This document shows, piece after piece, positions 1 to 6,802 of a DNA stretch of 17,140 bases (its first letter is position 1; the number at the start of each line of letters is the position of its first letter). The notes beneath the pieces were generated by a model. That model saw nothing but the letters and a program-made list of their open reading frames with translations. It did not search any database and was not told where the DNA came from. The translations under genes and the position numbers were made by a program. The DNA comes from Clostridiales bacterium (lineage in GTDB: Bacteria > Bacillota > Clostridia > Christensenellales > Aristaeellaceae): contig JAAZAQ010000091.1 in NCBI GenBank assembly GCA_012514225.1, forward strand, positions 1 through 17,140. The letters run 5' to 3'.

Positions 1-170
1 AATTTGTCCATGTTCGTGACGCGGACGTCCTGAAGGTCCAGGGTCTCCGCCGCCCTGCCGACGGTGATTTTGCCGTAGAGCGTCAGGTTGTCCTCCCCCC
101 GGGCGGGGAAGGCCGGCGCCAGGGCCAAGAGGCCGGCCAGCAGAAGGGCGGTCAGCCCGGTCTTTTTCAT
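1..170 (-). CDS. Secreted protein of unknown function, N-terminal fragment (runs off the window)
   Basis: Only the first 56 codons lie in the window; the gene continues beyond base 1. It starts at the ATG at 170 with a good ribosome binding site (AGAGGTGG) about six bases upstream. The first 26 or so residues form a typical signal peptide: MKK, a Leu/Ala-rich core, then a likely cleavage after PARGE or nearby. The mature part begins DNLTLYGKITV and contains TLDLQDVRVTNMD, which resembles the start of leucine-rich-repeat-like secreted proteins of Clostridia. That resemblance is too short to rest on. Its ATG overlaps the stop codon of the upstream Lgt-like gene by four bases (ATGA), so it is probably translationally coupled to it and is the last visible gene of that operon. 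Confidence 0.75.
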   Translation of the reverse strand, partial: MKKTGLTALLLAGLLALAPAFPARGEDNLTLYGKITVGRAAETLDLQDVRVTNMDK

Positions 171-1105
171 GTCTCCCACCTCTTTCCAAGCCCCGCGGCG
201 ATGGCGACCGTCCGGGAAAGCCCCAGGCAGGCCAGCAACATCAGGGCGTATATCAGCCGGGTATCCAGGGTGGTCTTGTCCAGGGCGAATTCCAGCGCGA
301 CGACCAGCAGCAACAGCAGGAAGAAGGCGGCCACGGCTAGGTGCCGCGGGGCGCGCCAGGCACCCGGCGCCCGGCGGAACAGGCCTTCCGCCATCAGCGC
401 GAACAGGCCGGCCGCGCTCAACAGTTGGTGGACGCGCACGAACCCCCAGGAAAGCACCTCGTCCTCCCGCAGGCTCTCGAACAGGATCTGGAAGGACAGC
501 ACAAGCAGGAGCGCATAGCGGGCCAGCCCGCCCTCCCGGAGGGTGCCTTCCCGCCTGCGCGCGAGCGCCAGGAACAAAAGGGCTGCGGCGCCTTCCAGCA
601 GGAAGACGGCCCAGCGCCACTCCCCATACTCGTTGCCGACGGCCAGGGGGAAGAAGGCGAACCCCGGCGGGACCTCCTGTCCGAAGCCCTGGCCGGCCAG
701 CCCCTCGCAAAAGCGCGCCAGCGCGAGGAACAGCAGCCCCGCGGGCGCCGCCGCGTCCGCCAGGCGGCCCGGCCTCACCCGGAAGCGCCGCCCCGCCAGC
801 CAGACAGCCAGCAGGAAGCCCGCCGCCGCGCCGGCGGCCGCGTAGCCGCCCTCCCACAGCCGGAGGGCCGCGCCGCCCCCGCGCTCCAGGTAATAGTTCA
901 GGCGGATGAGCACGTAGGCCGCCCGGGCCAGCAGCAGGCAGAGGGGGAGGGCAAGGAGGGCGAGGGCTTCCGCCCGCTCCGCGCCCAGGCCCAGCCGCCC
1001 GAAGCGATGCCGCAGATACAGGACGCCCGCCAGCGCGGACAGCGCCATCCCCGCCGCGTAGGCGGTGACGGGCAGGCCCAGGACGTGAAACAGCGGTTCG
1101 CCCAT
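167..1105 (-). CDS. Lgt-like (prolipoprotein diacylglyceryl transferase family) membrane protein, divergent
   Basis: This 312-residue polytopic membrane protein follows the layout of Lgt, which transfers diacylglycerol from phosphatidylglycerol to the lipobox cysteine of prolipoproteins. Recognisable landmarks are WEGG at residues 84-87, the loop ARFCEGLAGQGFG at 130-142, and FESLRED at 209-215 followed by VHQLLS. By hand alignment, several residues required in E. coli Lgt are changed: the histidine after WDGG (H103) is Ala91, the arginine before the C-terminal glutamate (R239) is Gln206, and the Asn residues of the signature loop are missing. Residues 255-275 and 283-305 add two hydrophobic segments beyond the normal Lgt end. 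It may be a paralogue with another lipid-related role rather than the housekeeping enzyme. It lies 17 bp after the glycosidase-like gene and overlaps the next gene by ATGA. Confidence 0.7.
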   Translation of the reverse strand: MGEPLFHVLGLPVTAYAAGMALSALAGVLYLRHRFGRLGLGAERAEALALLALPLCLLLARAAYVLIRLNYYLERGGGAALRLWEGGYAAAGAAAGFLLAVWLAGRRFRVRPGRLADAAAPAGLLFLALARFCEGLAGQGFGQEVPPGFAFFPLAVGNEYGEWRWAVFLLEGAAALLFLALARRREGTLREGGLARYALLLVLSFQILFESLREDEVLSWGFVRVHQLLSAAGLFALMAEGLFRRAPGAWRAPRHLAVAAFFLLLLLVVALEFALDKTTLDTRLIYALMLLACLGLSRTVAIAAGLGKRWET

Positions 1106-1122
1106 CCCTGCCGGCGCCCCGC

Positions 1123-2040
1123 TCAGTCCGCTGCCCAGGCGGAGGCGAAGTAGATGATGTCGCCGATGGAGCGCCCGCGCTGGGACTTGGGCCCGTTGAT
1201 TTTCTCGCCCTTGAAGACGATGGTCGCGGAGGAGCCGCCGTCGAGGTTGTAGGCGGTCTTCACGCCGGGGAAGGAGGCGACCAGGTCGGCGAACTGCGGC
1301 ACGGACAGCCCGGCGGAGTCCTTGTCGCTGGGGCCCTCGGAGTAGACGACGAGGTACTCCAGCTCACCCGTCTGGCACAGCGCGATGCGCTGGGCGCGCC
1401 CGGGGTCGCCCTTCAGCTCGGTCAGCTCCTTCACCCGCTCCCCGCCCGTCACCAGCGCGGGGCCGAAGGTGAAGGCGTTTGCGATGTCGTCCCGGCGGCG
1501 GGCCTCGTAGGCCTCGATGTCGGCCTTTTCCGGGCGGATGAGCACGTCCAGGTTGCCCTCGCGGTCGATGACGAGCACGTCCTGCTCACCGCTGGGGCGG
1601 TTGCGGTAAAACTGGCCCTGGCGCACGATGTAGCCGTGGTTGTGGAAGATGAAGAAGTCCCCGCCGATGGCCAGCACCGACTTGACCCGCCGCGCCAGCG
1701 CCGCTCCCTGTACCTCGCGGGTGGAACCGTAGGGCGCGGCCTTCAGGGTGCGCAGCTGGCTGGCGTTGGCCAGTCGGATTCGCACGGCGGTCCAGTTGGT
1801 ATCCCCCTCGCGGCCGAACTCCAGCTGCACGCGGATGGAGGGGTCCTCATAGCCGTCGTCCGTATAGCCCCAGGGATGGGGCGGCACGCCGCCCGTCTCG
1901 TCCATCGGCAGGGTCAGGACTTCGGCGTAGGTGTACAGCGCGAAGGAGGGCAGCAGCAGCAGCATCAGCAGCAGCGCCAGGAGGAGCAGCAGCCGGTGCG
2001 CCTGCCGCGCCTTGCCGGACGGTCTGGTCATCTCAGTCAT
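1123..2040 (-). CDS. Phosphodiester glycosidase (NAGPA-type) domain protein, membrane-anchored
   Basis: This is a 305-residue protein with one N-terminal hydrophobic segment (residues 16-35), probably an uncleaved signal anchor that puts the rest outside the cell. The external part carries the motifs of the phosphodiester glycosidase family related to the uncovering enzyme NAGPA: GGDFF at 126-130, TFGPALV at 191-197, RIALCQ at 218-223, YNLDGGSS at 264-271 and GRSIGDIIYF near the end. Members remove sugar from phosphodiester-linked glycans; the substrate here is unknown. Start choice: the frame is open from a TTG at 2082, with ATGs at 2061, 2040 and 2031. A near-consensus promoter predicts transcription from about 2066, which argues for 2040 (or 2031) over 2061; ribosome binding sites are weak for all. 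It heads an operon with the Lgt-like gene. Confidence 0.85.
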   Translation of the reverse strand: MTEMTRPSGKARQAHRLLLLLALLLMLLLLPSFALYTYAEVLTLPMDETGGVPPHPWGYTDDGYEDPSIRVQLEFGREGDTNWTAVRIRLANASQLRTLKAAPYGSTREVQGAALARRVKSVLAIGGDFFIFHNHGYIVRQGQFYRNRPSGEQDVLVIDREGNLDVLIRPEKADIEAYEARRRDDIANAFTFGPALVTGGERVKELTELKGDPGRAQRIALCQTGELEYLVVYSEGPSDKDSAGLSVPQFADLVASFPGVKTAYNLDGGSSATIVFKGEKINGPKSQRGRSIGDIIYFASAWAAD

Positions 2041-2072
2041 TTCATTCCGTTCGCTTTCCATTTCTGCGTCCA

Positions 2073-2101
2073 AATATAGCAACCGGCCTGTTGGCTGTCA
2101 A
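2073..2101 (-). promoter_or_regulatory. Sigma-A-type promoter of the phosphodiester glycosidase operon
   Basis: On the minus strand there is a perfect -35 box TTGACA (bases 2101-2096), a 17-bp spacer, and a -10 box TATATT (2078-2073), one base off consensus. This is the best promoter in the window. The predicted transcription start is near 2066, so the leader is about 26 bases if translation starts at 2040. The -35 box lies in the loop of the terminator hairpin of the upstream SH3b gene. Confidence 0.8.
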
Positions 2102-2133
2102 TCAGGCCGGCCGCGGGGGCCCGTTTCCCGGGC
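2083..2133 (-). terminator. Hairpin terminator after the SH3b gene
   Basis: Just past the SH3b stop codon, in the transcript sense, come a small hairpin (GCCCG/CGGGC, bases 2133-2119) and then an 8-bp perfect stem CCGGCCTG/CAGGCCGG (2110-2103 with 2090-2083, 12-base loop), followed by the moderately T-rich TTGCTATATTT. The stem and its position fit intrinsic termination, although the T tract is interrupted. The same bases also form the promoter of the next gene. Confidence 0.6.
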
Positions 2134-2138
2134 GGGGC

Positions 2139-3281
2139 TCAGCGCAGGAAGCGGGTCATCATATAGCCGGTGGCGCCCTCGTGCTTCACCTGGGCCCACT
2201 CGCCCCCGGCGATCAGGATGCTGACCAGGCTGCCGTGGGGCACCTGCAGGGTGATGGCGCCGGACAGGCTGGGCCGCGTGCGCAGGTTGACGTAGGTGCC
2301 GTCGGGGTGGGTCACCGTGCGCATGGGGGTGAGGGGCATGCCGTGGAGCGTCAGGAAGCGGGTCATCATATAGCCGCCCTTGCCGGTGGAGGGGATGTAG
2401 ACGCGGCTCCAGTTCACCCCCTGCATCCGGACGGACACGGGGGTTCCGCCGGGATAGGAGGCGATGACGCGGCTGGAGGTGGAGGGCTGCTCGCGCAGGT
2501 TGAGGCTGCTGCCGATGTTGGTGACCACGGCGTTGGTGGGGCCGGGGTCCACGGGCGGCGTCGGGGGCGAGGGCGGGGTGACGCCGCCGGAGGCGGTCAG
2601 GAAATTGGCGTCCATGAAGCCGAAGGTGCCGGCCATGGAGATGTACCAGAACCGGGTGCCCCTCAGGTAGACGTTCACTATCGTGCCCGGGGCGGCCTGG
2701 CCGATGACGCCGGAGGAATACGAAGGCGCGTTGCGCAGGTTGACGCTGCCGCCGTTGCTGCTGTAGACGCGCGCGGTGCCGAGGGCGCCGCTGCCGCCGC
2801 CGGATATGCGGACGAACTCGCTTTTGAAGTAGCCGCGCATCCCGGAGACCTCCACGTGGTACCAGCCGTAGATTTCGCCCAGCACGGTGAAGGTGGTCCC
2901 GTTGTAGAAGATGCCCAGGACCGGCGAATTGTAGGAGGGTTGCTGGCGGAGGTTGAGGTAGGAGGAGCTCACCACCACGCCCACGGAGCCGGTGCCGCCG
3001 GAGGCGGTCGCCATGCGCAGGAAGGAGGAGCTGAAGTAGCCGGAGGCGCCGTCCTGCATGGACCGGCCCTGAATCCAGCCGCCATAGGTGGCGTCCACGC
3101 GCACCCACTGCCCGCCCGAAACGCCCCCGATGATGGGATAACCCGTCCCGGGGCCGGAGCGGATGTTCAGCCGGCTGGTGTTGACCACCAGGGCATACCC
3201 GGCGTGCGCGGCATTCGCGTGGGGAAGCGCTGAAAACAGCAGCAGGGCCGCCAGCAGCAGCGCGGTCCAATTCCGTTTCAT
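2139..3281 (-). CDS. Secreted protein with five bacterial SH3 (SH3b) domains
   Basis: The 380-residue product has a cleavable signal peptide (residues 1-24, ending ANA) followed by five SH3b repeats at about 30-89, 100-158, 168-229, 249-311 and 320-380. Each begins with a strand ending in LN(I/L)R or VNLR and closes with an aromatic/hydrophobic segment such as GYFKSEFV or GYMMTRFL. A proline-rich linker (TPPSPPTPPVDPGP) separates repeats 3 and 4. SH3b domains usually bind peptidoglycan or other wall polymers. No catalytic domain accompanies them, so this is more likely a wall-binding or scaffold protein than a hydrolase. The start is clear: AAAGGAGG lies seven bases before ATG 3281. Upstream is a TATACT element with no good -35 box, and downstream is a hairpin terminator, so it is probably monocistronic. 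Confidence 0.9.
   Translation of the reverse strand: MKRNWTALLLAALLLFSALPHANAAHAGYALVVNTSRLNIRSGPGTGYPIIGGVSGGQWVRVDATYGGWIQGRSMQDGASGYFSSSFLRMATASGGTGSVGVVVSSSYLNLRQQPSYNSPVLGIFYNGTTFTVLGEIYGWYHVEVSGMRGYFKSEFVRISGGGSGALGTARVYSSNGGSVNLRNAPSYSSGVIGQAAPGTIVNVYLRGTRFWYISMAGTFGFMDANFLTASGGVTPPSPPTPPVDPGPTNAVVTNIGSSLNLREQPSTSSRVIASYPGGTPVSVRMQGVNWSRVYIPSTGKGGYMMTRFLTLHGMPLTPMRTVTHPDGTYVNLRTRPSLSGAITLQVPHGSLVSILIAGGEWAQVKHEGATGYMMTRFLR
2145..2376 (-). repeat. 25-bp exact direct repeat inside SH3b domains 4 and 5
   Basis: Bases 2145-2169 and 2352-2376 are identical over 25 bp, 207 bp apart (69 codons, in frame). Both encode the closing GYMMTRFL segment of an SH3b domain. Exact identity including wobble positions points to a recent duplication or gene conversion between the last two domains. 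It could allow recombination that loses or gains one repeat. Confidence 0.85.
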
Positions 3282-3313
3282 GGAGCGTCCTCCTTTGTTC
3301 CTCAGTCTCCGAC

Positions 3314-3335
3314 AGTATAACGCATCCGGACGCGT
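3314..3335 (-). promoter_or_regulatory. Possible -10 element and adjoining palindrome upstream of the SH3b gene
   Basis: A TATACT hexamer (minus strand, bases 3319-3314) lies in the 74-bp gap upstream of the SH3b gene. No convincing -35 box is seen at 16-18 bp. In its place, directly abutting the -10, is a 16-bp near-perfect palindrome (3320-3335, centre TCCGGA, arms ACGC/GCGT, one mismatch). It could be a regulator-binding site, with the promoter dependent on that factor. This is inferred from position and symmetry only. Confidence 0.35.
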
Positions 3336-3355
3336 TTTTCCTGCCCGGGCTGAAA

Positions 3356-4477
3356 TCAGGGCAGAAAATCCAGCAGCGCGCGGTCCATCACGTCAAACCC
3401 CCGCGCCGTCAGGCGCAGACGGCCTTCCTTTTCCTCCAGCAGCCCCCGGGCCAGGTTGTCGGCGACCGCCTCCGGGAACACCGCCCGGATTCCCGCCCCC
3501 TGCGCCCGCCCAAAGGCCGCGAGGTCCAGGCCGTCCTTCAGCCTTAGCCCCAGCATCACGCGCTCGAAGGCGGCGTCCTGCCGGGAGACGGCCTCCTCCT
3601 CCGGCGCCGCGCCCGAAAGGTAGTCCGCGATGCCCGGCGGGTTGCGCCGTCGCCTGCCCCTGGAAAAACCGGCGGCGGAGGCGCCGAAGCCCAGGTATTC
3701 CTCGTAGTTCCAGCAGTTGAGGTTGTGCCGGCAGCGGAAGCCCGGGCGCGCGAAATTGCTGATTTCGTACTGGGCGAAGCCCGCGGCTTCCAGGAAGCGG
3801 ACGGCGTTCCAGTACATTTCCCGCTCCTCCTCCTCACCCGGCATTTCGAGGCCGCCCCGCTGAACCTCGCGGGAAAGCGGCGTGCCCTCCTCCAGGATGA
3901 GGCTGTAGCAGGACAGGTGGTCGGGGCGCAGGCCGAGGGCGCGCTCCAGCGTTTCTTTCAGGCCCGCCCAGCCCTGCCCCGGCAGGCCGCTCATGAGGTC
4001 CAGGTTCAGGTTGGCGAACCCGGCCTGGCGCGCCAGGCGGACGGAGGCCTCCACGTCCGCCCACCGGTGGGCGCGGCCCAGCAGGCGCAGTTCCCCCTCC
4101 TTCGCGCTCTGGGCGCCCAGGGACAGGCGGTTGGCGCCGTTTTCCCGCAAGGCGGCCAGGAAGGCGGGCGTCAGGGTGCCGGGGTTGGCCTCGCAGGTGA
4201 TTTCGGCGTCCGGCGCCAGGCTGAAGGCCTCGCGCAGCGCGCGGAGCACTTCCGAAATCTGCCCCGGCTCCATCAGGGAGGGTGTGCCGCCGCCCAGGAA
4301 GACCGTGTCTGCGGCGGGCCGGCCCAATTCCGCGCCGCGCGCGCGGATTTCGGCGCAGACAGCCCGGGCATAGGGCGCCCGCAGCGCCTCCTGCCCGGGA
4401 GAGGAGGGGAAGTCGCAGTAGGCGCATTTGCTGCGGCAGAAGGGGAAGTGGACGTAAAGCCCCAGGGGTTTCGCCAT
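3356..4477 (-). CDS. hemW: HemW: radical SAM heme chaperone, coproporphyrinogen III oxidase-like
   Basis: This 373-residue cytosolic protein belongs to the HemN/HemW radical SAM family. Residues 7-23 contain the iron-sulfur motif CRSKCAYCDF (C14, C18, C21). The Phe after CD, where true HemN oxidases have a further Cys, marks HemW. Further signatures are FLGGGTPSL, EANPGT, NRLSLGAQS, LNLDLMSGLPGQ, YEISNFARPG and CRHNLNCWN before YLGFGASA. HemW proteins bind heme and deliver it to targets rather than oxidising coproporphyrinogen; older annotation often calls them oxidases. The frame is open far upstream through the aminopeptidase gene, but homology begins at ATG 4477, which overlaps the aminopeptidase stop as TGATG. 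Re-initiation after the aminopeptidase is therefore likely. It is the last gene of its operon. Confidence 0.93.
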   Translation of the reverse strand: MAKPLGLYVHFPFCRSKCAYCDFPSSPGQEALRAPYARAVCAEIRARGAELGRPAADTVFLGGGTPSLMEPGQISEVLRALREAFSLAPDAEITCEANPGTLTPAFLAALRENGANRLSLGAQSAKEGELRLLGRAHRWADVEASVRLARQAGFANLNLDLMSGLPGQGWAGLKETLERALGLRPDHLSCYSLILEEGTPLSREVQRGGLEMPGEEEEREMYWNAVRFLEAAGFAQYEISNFARPGFRCRHNLNCWNYEEYLGFGASAAGFSRGRRRRNPPGIADYLSGAAPEEEAVSRQDAAFERVMLGLRLKDGLDLAAFGRAQGAGIRAVFPEAVADNLARGLLEEKEGRLRLTARGFDVMDRALLDFLP

Positions 4478-5595
4478 CAGCCCTTGAGCGCCTCGGGGTT
4501 GAGCGCCTGCAGGTCCTCCGGCACGAACCGGCCGTCGCGGCGGATGAGCTCGTCGTCGAAATACATGTCCCCCCCGCCGTACGCGGGCGTCTGGATTTTG
4601 ACCAGGTCCCAGTGGATGACCGACTGGTTGCCGTTGTCCGCCTCCTCGTAGCACCGCCCGGGCGTGAAGTGGAAGGAGCCGGCGATTTTCTCGTCGAACA
4701 GCGTGTCCTTCATGGGCGCCGTGATGTAGGGGTTCACGCCGATGGCGAACTCGCCCACGTAGCGCGCGCCCTCGTCGCTGTCGAGAATCTGGTTGAGCAG
4801 CGCCTCCCGGCTGCCGGTCGCCTCGACGATTTTGCCCTTCCGGAAGGTGAGCGTGACGTCCTCGTGGGTCAGCCCCTGGTAGAGGGAGGGGGCGTTGAAG
4901 CGCACGGTGCCCTCCACGCTGTCGCGGACCGGGGCGGTGAAAATCTCGCCGTCGGGAATGTTGAGCGCCCCGGCGCACTTGACGGGGGGGATGCCCTTGA
5001 TGGAGAACCGCAAATCGGTGCCCTGCCCGGTCAGGCGCACCCGGTCGGCCTTGCGCATCCGCTCGGCCAGGGGCTCCATCGCACGGTCCATGCGCGCGTA
5101 GTCCATGGTGCACACGTCGAAGTAATAGTCCTCGAAGGCCGCGGTTGACATCCCGGCCAGCTGCGCCATGCCGGCAGTCGGGTAGCGCAGCACCACCCAG
5201 CGGGTTTTCGGCACGCGGATTCTGGCGTGGACCATCTCCCCGTAGGTGCGGTTGAACAGGCGGTTCTGCTCCTCCGGCACGTCGGAAAACTCGAAGGCGT
5301 TCTCCCCGCCCCGGACGCCGATGTAGGCCTGGCACTGGCCCATCTCCTCCGCGTCCTTGCGGGCCAGCCAGAGCAGCTGCTCCTCGCTGTAGCCGCGCTG
5401 CAGCACGCGCTGGATGCGGTTGTCGATGACCTTGACGTTGGGCAGGCCGCCGGCCTCGAAGACCGATTGCGCCAACGCCTCGCCCATCGCGCTGTCCACG
5501 CCGCGCAGGTCGATCCACACGCGGTCGCCGGGGCGCACCTTGCAGGAAAAGTTCACCAGGACGTCGGCCAGTTTGGCCTGCCGGGGGTCTGTCAT
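4477..5595 (-). CDS. M29-family metallo-aminopeptidase
   Basis: The product (372 residues) matches the M29 aminopeptidase family (AmpS/AmpT, aminopeptidase II), cytosolic dinuclear-metal enzymes that remove N-terminal residues from peptides. Likely metal ligands are visible in order: Glu in IPDGEIFTAP, Glu in YVGEFAIGVNP, His in GSFHFTPGR, and His and Asp in SVIHWDLVK. DEKI before the third ligand and GGDMYFDDELI near the end are also characteristic. The length fits the family, whose members are often 370-410 residues. ATG 5595 is preceded by a perfect AAAGGAGG seven bases upstream. The gene follows the acyltransferase by 13 bp and overlaps hemW by one base. There is no signal peptide. Confidence 0.92.
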   Translation of the reverse strand: MTDPRQAKLADVLVNFSCKVRPGDRVWIDLRGVDSAMGEALAQSVFEAGGLPNVKVIDNRIQRVLQRGYSEEQLLWLARKDAEEMGQCQAYIGVRGGENAFEFSDVPEEQNRLFNRTYGEMVHARIRVPKTRWVVLRYPTAGMAQLAGMSTAAFEDYYFDVCTMDYARMDRAMEPLAERMRKADRVRLTGQGTDLRFSIKGIPPVKCAGALNIPDGEIFTAPVRDSVEGTVRFNAPSLYQGLTHEDVTLTFRKGKIVEATGSREALLNQILDSDEGARYVGEFAIGVNPYITAPMKDTLFDEKIAGSFHFTPGRCYEEADNGNQSVIHWDLVKIQTPAYGGGDMYFDDELIRRDGRFVPEDLQALNPEALKG

Positions 5596-5608
5596 GGGGG
5601 TTCCTCCT

Positions 5609-6802
5609 TTACGCTTTGGCGGTTTTGGCGCACCGCCTGAAAACGGGGCGCTCGACGAGGTAGGTGATGAGGGCGGAGATGGCCAGCGTCAGCCCCAGGG
5701 CCAGCAGCAGGTAGGGGATTTGCCAGGCGCGCTCCTGGGCCATGTGCGGGTTCTGGGAGGCGGAAGGCGGGACGCGCCAGGTTTTCAGCTGCAGGGCGAC
5801 GACCTGGTGCCACATGTAAAACTGGAAGCTGACGGCCGCCAGGAAGGCGGTGACTCGGTTGCCCAGCAGCAGCCGCACGCCCGAAAAGCCCAGGGAGGCG
5901 CCGATGAAGGCCAGCGCGGTGAGGGCGGACTGGGTGAAGCGGATGCCCATCTGGCCGCGGCGGATGGCCTCGCCCGCGCCCTGCAGGGCCTGCTCCCGCA
6001 CCAGGGCGGCCAGCCCCACCAGGGCGGCCAGCAGCACGGCGGTCATGAACGCGCGCCGGAGCCCGTCGTCCTTCCCCGTTTTTTCCAGCCGGGCGAACAC
6101 CGCGGCCGCCAGCAGGCCGTTGGCGTAGACGTCCAGGAAGCCGGGCAATTGGTTGACCAGCATCACGGTGCTGGGCTGCGCGGCCGCGAAGGCGCGAAAG
6201 GCGAACGCGAGGGACGCCATGCCCAGGTAGGTGACCAGCGGCATCCGGCGGAAGGCGCGGGCCAGCAGGGGGAAGAGCAGGTAGAACTGCACCTCCACCC
6301 CCAGCGTCCACAGCACGCCGTTTAACGGGGTGCCCAGCGTGGAGAAGGCGAACAGCGGGTGGGTGAAGGTCAGGTGGGCCGTCCAGTCCCGGAGGGCGGC
6401 CCAGGCGTCCGCGTAGCGCCGTTCCGGCAGGGCCACCAGCAGGAAGACCGCCAGCAGGTTGAGCACGTAGGTGGGCACAATCCTGCAGAAGCGCCGCCGG
6501 TAAAACCCGGAGAAGCCGGGCGGCTGCCGCCCGGCTTCCCTCGCCCGCGCGAAGGGCAGGTAGAGCAGGAAGCCGCTGAGCAGCAGCATCCCGTCCACCC
6601 AGAGGTAGCCCGTCCGCAGCCAGGGGTCCAGGCTGACGAAGCGGCCCAACCAGGAGAAGGAGGGCGTCAGCCAGCTTTGCTGCCAGAGGTGGAAGGCGGC
6701 GACGGAAAACACCATCAGGAAGCGGAGGCCGTCCAGCGCCGGGACCGGCTCCCCGGGGCGCAGCTCCGTCCGCTCCCTGTACCAGGCGATGGCCTTGCGC
6801 AT
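5609..6802 (-). CDS. Acyltransferase-3 family integral membrane protein (OafA/YrhL type)
   Basis: This 397-residue protein with about ten hydrophobic segments belongs to the acyltransferase-3 family, which moves acyl groups across the membrane onto sugars of polysaccharides, peptidoglycan or other extracellular molecules. Key signs are PALDGLRFLMV at the start, the conserved catalytic-type histidine H38 in VAAFHLW, DGMLLLSGFLL at 70-80, the basic loop FYRRRFCRIVP at 100-110, and LWTLGVEVQFYLLFPLL at 164-180. The SGNH esterase domain found in some relatives is absent. The acceptor cannot be told from sequence. It starts at ATG 6802, one base overlapping the stop of the zinc-ribbon/TPR gene (TGATG), and is followed after 13 bp by the aminopeptidase. 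Confidence 0.9.
   Translation of the reverse strand: MRKAIAWYRERTELRPGEPVPALDGLRFLMVFSVAAFHLWQQSWLTPSFSWLGRFVSLDPWLRTGYLWVDGMLLLSGFLLYLPFARAREAGRQPPGFSGFYRRRFCRIVPTYVLNLLAVFLLVALPERRYADAWAALRDWTAHLTFTHPLFAFSTLGTPLNGVLWTLGVEVQFYLLFPLLARAFRRMPLVTYLGMASLAFAFRAFAAAQPSTVMLVNQLPGFLDVYANGLLAAAVFARLEKTGKDDGLRRAFMTAVLLAALVGLAALVREQALQGAGEAIRRGQMGIRFTQSALTALAFIGASLGFSGVRLLLGNRVTAFLAAVSFQFYMWHQVVALQLKTWRVPPSASQNPHMAQERAWQIPYLLLALGLTLAISALITYLVERPVFRRCAKTAKA

Noticed and set aside
2062..2082. TTG start for the phosphodiester glycosidase at 2082
   Set aside because: It lies upstream of the predicted transcription start (near 2066), and the -10 box falls inside this stretch.
2091..3233. Plus-strand frame of 380 codons opposite the SH3b gene
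   Set aside because: Exact antisense shadow with His/Gly/Ala-rich composition and no domain; the minus-strand frame has a signal peptide and SH3b repeats.
3356..5518. A single 720-residue reading frame covering hemW and most of the aminopeptidase gene
   Set aside because: Only the hemW part shows family motifs; the upstream part is an out-of-frame reading of the aminopeptidase. HemW homology begins at ATG 4477.
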